Below, piece after piece: positions 15,100 to 20,878 of a stretch of DNA of 20,878 nucleotides. The position numbers and the translations under genes are program-made. The DNA is from Scatosoma sp045660225 (GTDB taxonomy: Bacteria > Bacillota > Clostridia > Christensenellales > Borkfalkiaceae): contig JAZRDK010000086.1 in assembly GCA_045660225.1 (NCBI GenBank), positions 1-20,878 of the forward strand. Reading direction: 5' to 3'. The notes under the pieces are model-generated. The model was not told the origin of the DNA, did no database searches, and was given only the letters and a program-made list of their open reading frames with translations. Every line of letters begins with the position of its first letter. The first letter of the stretch is position 1.

Positions 15100-15564
15100 A
15101 TGCAAATGACGGATTTTACTGCGTCTGATTTCGACGGCTTATACGAATTTATGCGTCCGATTTGGCTGGAAACCTACGGCGGTTTTTTGCCCGAAAAACA
15201 AATTTTGACGCTCCTTGACAAATACTTTTCTAAAGAAGGCATCGCGCACTATCTTGCGCTTGGGTACGAGTACAAAAAACTTGGCGACGCAGGCGTCTTG
15301 GTGTTTTGCGAGCGCGAAGACCACGTGTACTTAGACAAGTTGTATCTTTTGCCCGAATTTCGCGGGAAGGGATACCCCGTGTATGCGTTGACCGAGCTTT
15401 TGAAACGCAAAAAAGACGTGCTTTTGAACGTCAACCAACACAACGCGCGCGCCTTAAAATGTTATCTAAAAAACGGATTTACCATCGACAAGGAAGAAAT
15501 TATCGACCTCGGAAACGGGATGAAAAACGTCGATTACGTTTTACGACTTTCCGCAAAAAAATAA
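15100..15564 (+). CDS. GNAT family N-acetyltransferase
   Basis: A 154-residue acetyl-CoA dependent acyltransferase of the GNAT superfamily; the acceptor is unknown. The acetyl-CoA binding motif A is seen as VYLDKLYLLPEFRGKGYPVY (76-95), a variant of the Q/RxxGxG/A loop. Motif B is at LLNVNQHNARALKCYLKNGF (108-127), where the Asn and Tyr typical of GNAT enzymes are present. The N-terminus (IWLETYGGFLPEKQI) is typical of small clostridial GNATs. The start at 15100 is the first in-frame ATG; the only Shine-Dalgarno-like bases (GAAGGA, 15081-15086) are rather far away, so a start at 15106 is also possible. It faces away from the uxaC operon and ends in a terminator at 15616-15651. Confidence 0.85.
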   Translation: MQMTDFTASDFDGLYEFMRPIWLETYGGFLPEKQILTLLDKYFSKEGIAHYLALGYEYKKLGDAGVLVFCEREDHVYLDKLYLLPEFRGKGYPVYALTELLKRKKDVLLNVNQHNARALKCYLKNGFTIDKEEIIDLGNGMKNVDYVLRLSAKK

Positions 15565-15568
15565 ACAC

Positions 15569-15604
15569 AACCCCGCCTTATCGCTCTTTCCGTAGAGATT
15601 TTAA
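15569..15604 (+). repeat. Left arm of a 35-base imperfect inverted repeat
   Basis: Starts with AACCCCGCCTTAT (15569-15581) and continues with TTTCC, TAG and GATTTT blocks. The reverse complement of 16939-16973 matches it at 28 of 35 aligned positions with one gap. It lies 4 bases after the GNAT stop codon. It contains a small CTCT/AGAG hairpin but no strong terminator. Confidence 0.6.
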
Positions 15605-15615
15605 TTAAACAATTT

Positions 15616-15651
15616 AGAAAACTCGACTTAAAGTAAGTCGAGTTTTCTTTT
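15616..15651 (+). terminator. Intrinsic terminator after the GNAT gene
   Basis: AGAAAACTCGACTTA (15616-15630) pairs perfectly with TAAGTCGAGTTTTCT (15634-15648) around AAG, followed by a T-run. It separates the GNAT gene from the promoter at 15668. Confidence 0.9.
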
Positions 15652-15667
15652 GCCTATGTAAAACAGA

Positions 15668-15696
15668 TTGAATTCATGTTAATTTTATGTTATAAT
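15668..15696 (+). promoter_or_regulatory. Sigma-A promoter of the DUF5714-arsC cassette
   Basis: TTGAAT (15668-15673), a 17-base spacer and TATAAT (15691-15696), about 40 bases before the DUF5714 start. No obvious dyad operator of ArsR type overlaps it. Confidence 0.85.
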
Positions 15697-15733
15697 AAAC
15701 TTACCGATAAATAAGAATTTGTTGAGGTTAATT

Positions 15734-16414
15734 ATGAAAGACGAGTGCTTGATATGCGGTGCGTTGCTGAAATATTTAGAAAACGATGAGCTGATGGAAT
15801 GCGCCATCTGCCATAAAAAAGAAAAGAGTAAAACCGTTTGCGAGAACGGTCACTACGTATGCAACGAATGCCACTCGCAGGGGATGGATAGTATTATAGG
15901 AGTATGTCTTGTCGAAAGCTCGAAAAACCCCATTGAGATTATTCAAAAACTGATGGCTCTGCCGTTTTGCCATATGCACGGCCCCGAACATCACGTGATG
16001 GTTGGCTCGGCATTACTTACCGCATATAAAAATGCAGGTGGCGAAATAGAGCTTGTAAAAGCGCTTTCTGAAATGCAGGCGAGAGGAAAGAAAGTTCCCG
16101 GAGGCGCTTGCGGATTTTGGGGGGCTTGCGGTGCAGGTGTAAGCGCCGGAATGTTCGTGTCTATTGTTACAGGTTCAACGCCTCTTGCAAATGAGGCGTG
16201 GGGATTGTCGAATAAGATGACCTCCTCCGCCCTGGGTGCAATCGGAGAAATCGGTGGCCCGCGTTGTTGCAAGCGTGATTCGTATATCTCTATCAAAAAA
16301 GCCGTAGAGTTTGCAAAAACATCACTCGGCGTTGAAATGGAGCTTGATGAAATTAAGTGTCTTCACTCCGCGCAAAACAATCAGTGTATAGGTACGAGGT
16401 GTCCCTTCAAATGA
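15734..16414 (+). CDS. DUF5714 cysteine-rich protein of unknown function
   Basis: A 226-residue soluble protein that I place in the DUF5714 family; its function is not established. The start is ATG 15734 with GAGG 7 bases upstream. The N-terminal part is a zinc-ribbon-like cluster with CLICG (Cys 5, 8), CAIC (23, 26) and CENGHYVCNECH (36, 43, 46). Then come HMHGPEHH (80-87), GGACGFWGACGAG (123-135), GGPRCCKRDSY (174-184) and a C-terminal Cys 209...218...223 group. So many conserved Cys, His and Gly blocks suggest a bound metal or iron-sulfur cofactor rather than only a structural zinc. AGA/AGG arginine codons and lower G+C set it apart from neighbouring genes. Its stop codon overlaps the next start (ATGA), so it is translationally coupled to the ArsC-like gene. 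Confidence 0.8.
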   Translation: MKDECLICGALLKYLENDELMECAICHKKEKSKTVCENGHYVCNECHSQGMDSIIGVCLVESSKNPIEIIQKLMALPFCHMHGPEHHVMVGSALLTAYKNAGGEIELVKALSEMQARGKKVPGGACGFWGACGAGVSAGMFVSIVTGSTPLANEAWGLSNKMTSSALGAIGEIGGPRCCKRDSYISIKKAVEFAKTSLGVEMELDEIKCLHSAQNNQCIGTRCPFK

Positions 16415-16791
16415 AAAAGAAAATAGCATTTATTTGCGTGCATAATTCGTGTCGAAGTCAAATTGCCGAAGCTCTTGGAAAATATCTGCGCGGAAATGAA
16501 TTTGATTTTTACTCAGCAGGTACTGAAACAAAACCACAAATAAATCAGGATGCAGTACGGCTGTTGAAAGTGCTTTATGGAATTGATATGGAGCAAACGC
16601 AGTACAGTAAAACCTTTCATCAAATACCTCTACCCGATGTTGCAATCGCAATGGGATGCGATGTTGGATGCCCGTTCATTGGTAGAGCCTTCAATGACGA
16701 TTGGGGATTGCCCGACCCAACGGGAAAGAGCGATGAGGAGTTTATAAATATCATAAAACAGATAGAGTCGAACGTAAAAAACATACGATAA
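16411..16791 (+). CDS. ArsC-like arsenate reductase / low-molecular-weight phosphatase family protein
   Basis: A 126-residue cytoplasmic protein of the thioredoxin-coupled ArsC / LMW protein tyrosine phosphatase fold. The N-terminal P-loop is CVHNSCR (Cys 9 to Arg 15), with SQIAEALGKYL after it. The resolving-cysteine region is AMGCDVGCPF (Cys 83 and 87), followed by DDWGLPDPTGKSDEEF with the catalytic Asp-Pro. Three redox cysteines of the pI258 ArsC type (Cys 9 and the pair at 83/87) favour arsenate reduction over phosphatase activity, but the spacing CDVGC differs from classical ArsC, so the substrate is open. The ATG overlaps the DUF5714 stop codon. No arsR, efflux pump or arsM is nearby. 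Confidence 0.85.
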   Translation: MKKKIAFICVHNSCRSQIAEALGKYLRGNEFDFYSAGTETKPQINQDAVRLLKVLYGIDMEQTQYSKTFHQIPLPDVAIAMGCDVGCPFIGRAFNDDWGLPDPTGKSDEEFINIIKQIESNVKNIR

Positions 16792-16814
16792 ACAAATTCC
16801 CTTTTATCGAGTTC

Positions 16815-16896
16815 TTGACTTTTTGTCAAAAATCTTTATAGGTATACTACACTATACTTAACAACGTTAAATGGTGTGTTTTGCAGAGCAAAAAAG
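16815..16896 (+). other. Intergenic stretch with promoter-like pieces and a tiny frame
   Basis: Downstream of the ArsC-like gene there is a TTGAC-TTTTT-GTCAA palindrome (16815-16829), two TATACT hexamers 10 bases apart (16843 and 16853) and an 11-codon frame starting at ATG 16871 that ends inside the terminator at 16897. Promoter spacings are poor and there is no ribosome binding site, so a functional gene is not supported. Confidence 0.25.
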
Positions 16897-16926
16897 AAAA
16901 GAGTAGCAAATCTTTGCTACTCTTTT
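16897..16926. terminator. Bidirectional terminator between the arsC-like and cvpA-like genes
   Basis: AAAAGAGTAGCAAA (16897-16910) pairs with TTTGCTACTCTTTT (16913-16926) around a 2-base loop. The minus-strand U-tract (TTTTCTTTTTT) is stronger than the plus-strand tail, so it terminates the fhs-glnS-cvpA transcript best and also the cassette from the left. Confidence 0.88.
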
Positions 16927-16938
16927 ATAATGTTCTAA

Positions 16939-16973
16939 AAAATCCCTATGGAAAACGCCCATAAGGCGGGGTT
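16939..16973 (-). repeat. Right arm of the imperfect inverted repeat
   Basis: On the minus strand it reads AACCCCGCCTTAT (16973-16961) followed by GGGCGTTTTCC, TAG and GATTTT. It can fold CGCC/GGCG inside an outer CCC/GGG pairing, with a T-run after it, so it may act as a first weak terminator 12 bases beyond the cvpA-like stop codon. Its partner is at 15569-15604. Confidence 0.6.
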
Positions 16974-16985
16974 TTCTTTTTGTCT

Positions 16986-18182
16986 TTATGCGACTAAGTA
17001 TTTTTGAACAAACGGTTTTACGTACACTTCTACCGCTTCGAAGAACGCCTTGGAAATTACCGCGTTGCTTTCGAAAATCTCGCTGACGTAGAAGATACCA
17101 AAATAATTCAAAACGTACAAAACTGCCCAAATCGCAACGGTAATTAAGACGCCTATTACCAAGCCGACAACGCAACCAAGCGTGCCGTCTACAACCCTTG
17201 CAAAGCCCGCTTCCAGCTTACGGCAAATAATCGCAAGCAACACGTTGATAAGTACCACGCAAAGCACGCTGAACAGCGCGATAAATACGCCTGCCGTCAC
17301 CTTGCCAATCACACCGCTGAGCTCGCCGAACGATGCGCACATTGCCGTACATCTGTTAATCAATGCGTTGAAGAAATACATGGTAGAAAGCGTGCCGTGG
17401 AAAGGAATTACAAAGCTAAACGCCACCAAAGCAACCGCACCGATGGTAACGAAGAAGGAGCGGATTGCGCTTAAGAAACCCGTCTTCCAACCGCGATAAG
17501 TAAACAAGAACACGATGGCAACGGACAGGAAATCCAAAGCGTACGCTCTCGTCCAAGCCAACGCCGTACGCGCCGCTTCCACGTTGAACATATGCCCCAA
17601 CCCACCGTTTCTAAGCCCGGTTGCGTCTACCAGCAAAAGCCCGATGGCATAGATAAGCGCCACCACCAGGGACGCGTTGATTGCCGAAAACAAACCGCCG
17701 AGAATACGCGTCAAGACGTTCGGCTTACCAAAGCCTTGCTTAACGAGCGTTTTGCCGTGACGGCGAATATCTTCCGGGTCGTCGCAGTCGTCGTCGATTT
17801 CGTATTCGAAACCGTAATTGTCCACTTCGATTTTCTTCTTTTTCGACCACTTCATCTTAGGACGAAGAATTCCGCCTAAAATCCCGTAAATCAACAGCGA
17901 GCCGATGACGCTTGCGCCCATCATAGCCAACGCCCAAACGAAATTCATCACCTTCGCCTGGTCGCCCGTATACGCACCGCTAAACGGAACTTTCTTTAAT
18001 AAGAGAACCGCCACAGCCGTAGCCGTCAAAAGGAAAAATCCACCCCAACTGACCCTACGGAATCCTTTGACGAATCCGATGATAAACGCAATCAACGCCA
18101 CCACGGAAATCGCAATGACGCCGTACAACGGCAATTTCAAAGCGACGTCTTGTAGCGCTAATATCGAATATAAAGAACGCAT
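16986..18182 (-). CDS. CvpA-like membrane protein, double length
   Basis: A 398-residue polytopic membrane protein. The C-terminal half (about 215-398) matches the CvpA family pattern with FTYRGWKTGFLSAIRSFFVT (227-246), the long re-entrant region AGVFIALFSVLCVVLINVLL (297-316) and VVDGTLGCVVGLVIGVLI (330-347). The N-terminal half has a similar start (GFVKGFRRVSWGGFFLL, 36-52), so the protein may be two CvpA-like units joined. Between them is a charged cytoplasmic stretch (110-150) with KKKK and an acidic DDDCDDPED block. CvpA proteins are about 160-180 residues and linked to colicin V export and membrane homeostasis, but the mechanism is not known. AGGAGG lies ahead of ATG, overlapping the end of glnS. 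Confidence 0.75.
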   Translation of the reverse strand: MRSLYSILALQDVALKLPLYGVIAISVVALIAFIIGFVKGFRRVSWGGFFLLTATAVAVLLLKKVPFSGAYTGDQAKVMNFVWALAMMGASVIGSLLIYGILGGILRPKMKWSKKKKIEVDNYGFEYEIDDDCDDPEDIRRHGKTLVKQGFGKPNVLTRILGGLFSAINASLVVALIYAIGLLLVDATGLRNGGLGHMFNVEAARTALAWTRAYALDFLSVAIVFLFTYRGWKTGFLSAIRSFFVTIGAVALVAFSFVIPFHGTLSTMYFFNALINRCTAMCASFGELSGVIGKVTAGVFIALFSVLCVVLINVLLAIICRKLEAGFARVVDGTLGCVVGLVIGVLITVAIWAVLYVLNYFGIFYVSEIFESNAVISKAFFEAVEVYVKPFVQKYLVA

Positions 18183-18194
18183 AAGTTCCCTCCT

Positions 18195-19829
18195 TTACTT
18201 GTTAAAGTTGTCTTTGAGCGAAACGATTTCAGAAAGGACGAGTCCGCCCTTTTCGTCTTTGCACTTTTTATAATAGCCTACGCGCATCAGCTGGAAAGGC
18301 GTGCCGTCTTCGCAGTTTGCAAGGTAGGGCTCTGCCTTGCCGTGGAAGATATGCTCGCTGTCCAAATTCATACGTTCGCCAAAGTCCTGACCGGGATATT
18401 CCGCGTCTTTAAGCAATACGCCGTACTTGCGGATTTCCACGTCCACGCCCGTGCGCCCGTCTACCCATTGAATCGTGCCTTTCACCTTCAAACCGCTGGT
18501 GTCGTTGGAAGAACGGCTTTCGGGTACGTACGAACACTTCAGTTCCACCACTTCGCCCTTTTCGTCCTTCACAATTTCGTCCAAATGGATAATGTACGCG
18601 CCCTTCAAACGAACGTAGCCGTCCGGTTTCAAACGCTGATATTTAGGGGGCGGAATTTCCGCAAAGTCCGACTTGTCGATATACACGACGGAAGAAAACG
18701 CCACCTTTCTCGTGCCCAGCTCGGGCTTTAAGGGATGCAACGTCGCCTCTACGTCTTCCACGCCTTCATAGTTGGTGATGGTAACCTTCAAGGGGTCTAA
18801 AACCGCCATTGCACGCTCTGCATTTTCGTTTAAGTTGTCCCTAATGCACGCTTCTAAATAGGAAAGCTGACACTCGGAATTCGCCTTTACGACGCCGATT
18901 TTCGTACAGAAATCGATGAGCGCTTCGGGGGGAACACCACGGTTTCTAAGCCCCGTTACCGTAGGCATACGCGGGTCGTCCCAACCGTGCACGTGTCCTT
19001 CTTCGACCAGCTTTTTAAGATAGCGTTTCGACATTACGGTATTCGTCACCGCAAGACGCGCAAATTCGATTTGACGGGGCTTCGGCGCAAAACCAAGCTG
19101 AATCCCTACCCAGTCGTACAACGGTCTGTGGTCTTCAAATTCCAAAGTGCAAAGCGAGTGCGTTACGCCCTGCAAATAATCGCAGATAGGATGCGCGTAG
19201 TCGTACATAGGATAAATACACCAAGCGTCGCCCGTACGGTGATGCGTACAACGCAAGATGCGGTAAATGACGGGGTCGCGCATGTTCATATTCGGCGACG
19301 CCATATCAATTTTCGCACGCAAGCACTTGCTCCCGTCAGGGTATTTGCCTGCCTTCATTTCCCTAAACAGCGTCAAGTTTTCTTCCACGCTACGGTTTCT
19401 ATACGGGCTTTCTTTCCCTGCTTCGGTAAGCGAACCGCGCGTCGCACTGATTTCTTCGGGCGACAAATCGCAAACGAACGCCTTTCCGTCCATAATCAAC
19501 TGTTCGGCGTAGTCGTAAATCTTTTGGAAGAAGTCGGATGCGTACACTTCCTTCGCCCAGTTATACCCTATCCACGAAATATCCTTTCTAATGGCGTCGA
19601 CAAATTCCGTCTTTTCCTTGGACGGGTTGGTATCGTCGAAAAACAGGTTGCATTTCCCGTCAAACTTTTTCGCCGTACCGAAGTTAACCATCATACTCTT
19701 GACGTGTCCGATATGCAAATACCCGTTAGGTTCGGGCGGAAAACGCGTTTGCACCGCGTTGATTTTCCCCGCGTCAATGTCGTCGTTGATGATTTGTTCA
19801 ATGAAATTCGTTGCTTCTATTTTTTCCAT
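18195..19829 (-). CDS. glnS: Glutaminyl-tRNA synthetase
   Basis: A class Ib aminoacyl-tRNA synthetase that charges tRNA-Gln with glutamine directly. The 544 residues are close to the E. coli GlnRS length (about 554). The catalytic domain has PPEPNGYLHIGHVKS with HIGH at 39-42, FDDTNPSKE at about 64-72, YPMYDYAHPICDYLQGVTHS and the KMSKS-type loop VMSKRYLKKLVEEG (265-269). GWDDPRMPTVTGLRNRGVPP (about 284-303) and the C-terminal two-barrel anticodon-binding region (about 345-540) are GlnRS rather than GluRS features. GAGAAGGA lies 2 bases before the ATG. It is 33 bases downstream of fhs and its stop codon overlaps the cvpA-like ribosome binding site. Many Bacillota lack GlnRS and use GatCAB. 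Confidence 0.96.
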   Translation of the reverse strand: MEKIEATNFIEQIINDDIDAGKINAVQTRFPPEPNGYLHIGHVKSMMVNFGTAKKFDGKCNLFFDDTNPSKEKTEFVDAIRKDISWIGYNWAKEVYASDFFQKIYDYAEQLIMDGKAFVCDLSPEEISATRGSLTEAGKESPYRNRSVEENLTLFREMKAGKYPDGSKCLRAKIDMASPNMNMRDPVIYRILRCTHHRTGDAWCIYPMYDYAHPICDYLQGVTHSLCTLEFEDHRPLYDWVGIQLGFAPKPRQIEFARLAVTNTVMSKRYLKKLVEEGHVHGWDDPRMPTVTGLRNRGVPPEALIDFCTKIGVVKANSECQLSYLEACIRDNLNENAERAMAVLDPLKVTITNYEGVEDVEATLHPLKPELGTRKVAFSSVVYIDKSDFAEIPPPKYQRLKPDGYVRLKGAYIIHLDEIVKDEKGEVVELKCSYVPESRSSNDTSGLKVKGTIQWVDGRTGVDVEIRKYGVLLKDAEYPGQDFGERMNLDSEHIFHGKAEPYLANCEDGTPFQLMRVGYYKKCKDEKGGLVLSEIVSLKDNFNK

Positions 19830-19862
19830 ATTCCTTCTCGATTGTGTTTGATTTTTTGTTTG

Positions 19863-20878
19863 TTACGACAAGCCGACAATCGTGCCGTCCGAAAGCAAGT
19901 CTATTTTTTCCGCGGCAGGATGCGCGCCCAAACCGGGCATCAGCATAATTTTGCCTGCAATCGCAACGATAAACCCTGCACCGCCCTTCAACACGACGTC
20001 GCGCACGGTAATTCTAAAGCCGGTAGGACGTCCAAGCAGGTCGGGATTGTCCGAAAGCGAGTACTGCGTCTTTGCAATAATCACGGGCAAATTTCCACAG
20101 CCCTTTTCTTCTATCGTCTTGATTTTTCTCAGCGCTTCTTCCGAGAACTCCGCGCCGTCCGCGCCGTAAATCTTCTTGGCTATCTTGTCAATCTTTTCAC
20201 ATACGCCGTCTTCTAATTCGTAAGGATGGCAAAGCTTAGACGGGGTTTCGCACGCTTTCACGACTTCTTCCGCCAACTCTTTACCGCCTTCTCCACCCTT
20301 CAAGAACACGTCCGTAAATACGGCAACCGAGCCTGCTTTTTGCACTTCTTCAATCACGAAATCCGTTTCCGCCTGCGTATCGGTAAAGAAACGGTTCATC
20401 GCAACGACGACGGGCTTTTTATACACGTCCTTCATCGTTTCGATATGTTTCAAAAGGTTGGGCATACCCTTTGCAAGGGCGTCCAAATTCTCTTGCGCAA
20501 GCGTAGCTTTTTCCGCTCCGCCGTGCAGTTTCAACGCCTTGACCGTCGCCACGATGACGATACAGTCAGGTTCGATGCCAGCCGTACGGCATTTCGTGTC
20601 CAAAAACTTTTCCGCGCCCAAATCCGCGCCAAAGCCCGCTTCGGTAACCGCGTATTCCGCAAGGCTCATCGCGCAGTACGTCGCCTGCACGCTGTTACAG
20701 CCGTGGGCAATATTCGCAAACGGACCGCCGTGGATAAACGCCGGCGTATGCTCTAACGTCTGCACAAGGTTGGGTTTCATGGCGTCTTTTAAGAGTACCG
20801 CCATCGAACCTACCGCGCCTGGAATATCCTTCGCGCGCACGTAATCGCCGTCCGTGTTCAAGCCGACGATGATGTTGC
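19863..20878 (-). CDS. fhs: Formate-tetrahydrofolate ligase, C-terminal part
   Basis: ATP-dependent synthesis of 10-formyltetrahydrofolate from formate, a one-carbon metabolism and Wood-Ljungdahl methyl-branch enzyme. The frame is open to the right edge (NIIVGLNTDGDYVRAKD), so only about 338 of the usual 555 or so residues are present. Diagnostic stretches are TPAFIHGGPFANIAHGCNSV, TEAGFGADLGAEKF and KTQYSLSDNPDLLGRPTGF, and the end with IMLMPGLGAHPAAEKID. No terminator separates it from glnS. Its start and promoter lie outside the window. Confidence 0.97.
   Translation of the reverse strand, partial: NIIVGLNTDGDYVRAKDIPGAVGSMAVLLKDAMKPNLVQTLEHTPAFIHGGPFANIAHGCNSVQATYCAMSLAEYAVTEAGFGADLGAEKFLDTKCRTAGIEPDCIVIVATVKALKLHGGAEKATLAQENLDALAKGMPNLLKHIETMKDVYKKPVVVAMNRFFTDTQAETDFVIEEVQKAGSVAVFTDVFLKGGEGGKELAEEVVKACETPSKLCHPYELEDGVCEKIDKIAKKIYGADGAEFSEEALRKIKTIEEKGCGNLPVIIAKTQYSLSDNPDLLGRPTGFRITVRDVVLKGGAGFIVAIAGKIMLMPGLGAHPAAEKIDLLSDGTIVGLS

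Noticed and set aside
15569..16973. Calling the inverted-repeat cassette an insertion sequence
   Set aside because: There is no transposase and no clear target-site duplication outside the arms, so only a repeat pair is reported.
18987..20216. Plus-strand open frame (409 codons) across glnS and fhs
   Set aside because: It spans two well-supported minus-strand genes and the gap between them, with an unlikely basic, low-complexity product.
1..20878. CRISPR arrays, tRNA or rRNA genes, transposases, integrases
   Set aside because: No regularly spaced direct repeats, cloverleaf with CCA end, or recombinase motifs were found on reading both strands.

Overview
The window looks like chromosome of an anaerobic, probably gut-associated Bacillota (Clostridia) bacterium with mid-range G+C. 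The evidence is the set of Gram-positive regulatory RNAs (a T-box leader and a tandem glycine riboswitch), strong AGGAG-type ribosome binding sites, sigma-A promoters and U-tailed terminators, together with formate-tetrahydrofolate ligase and a hexuronate degradation operon. The exact lineage cannot be fixed from sequence alone. No tRNA, rRNA, CRISPR array or transposase was seen.

Layout. (1) 1-5395, minus strand: branched-chain amino acid synthesis. A T-box controlled operon leuA-ilvB-ilvN runs off the left edge, and ilvE lies upstream with its own promoter. (2) 5408-7403, minus: a sodium:alanine/glycine symporter (AgcS type) behind a tandem glycine riboswitch and an intrinsic terminator. 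(3) 7464-10925, plus: galM, a duplicated DUF1538 membrane protein and two different PII-like signalling proteins, closed by a strong bidirectional terminator. (4) 10932-15028, minus: hexuronate catabolism uxaC - eda - yitT-like - kdgK from one promoter. (5) 15018-15651, plus: a GNAT acetyltransferase gene divergent from uxaC. (6) 15668-16926, plus: a two-gene cassette (DUF5714 cysteine-rich protein overlapping an ArsC-like phosphatase/arsenate reductase) that looks different in base and codon use and is bounded by an imperfect inverted repeat. (7) 16986-20878, minus: fhs (partial) - glnS - a double-length CvpA-like membrane protein.

How they work together. LeuA, IlvB/IlvN and IlvE supply leucine, valine and isoleucine, and the T-box senses an uncharged tRNA. 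The riboswitch links the symporter to glycine. UxaC, KdgK and Eda cover the first and last steps of uronate breakdown to pyruvate and glyceraldehyde-3-phosphate; the oxidoreductase and dehydratase steps must be encoded elsewhere. The least explained parts are the DUF1538 + two PII-like module, whose first PII ribosome binding site is complementary to a sequence just before the DUF1538 gene, and the DUF5714-ArsC cassette.
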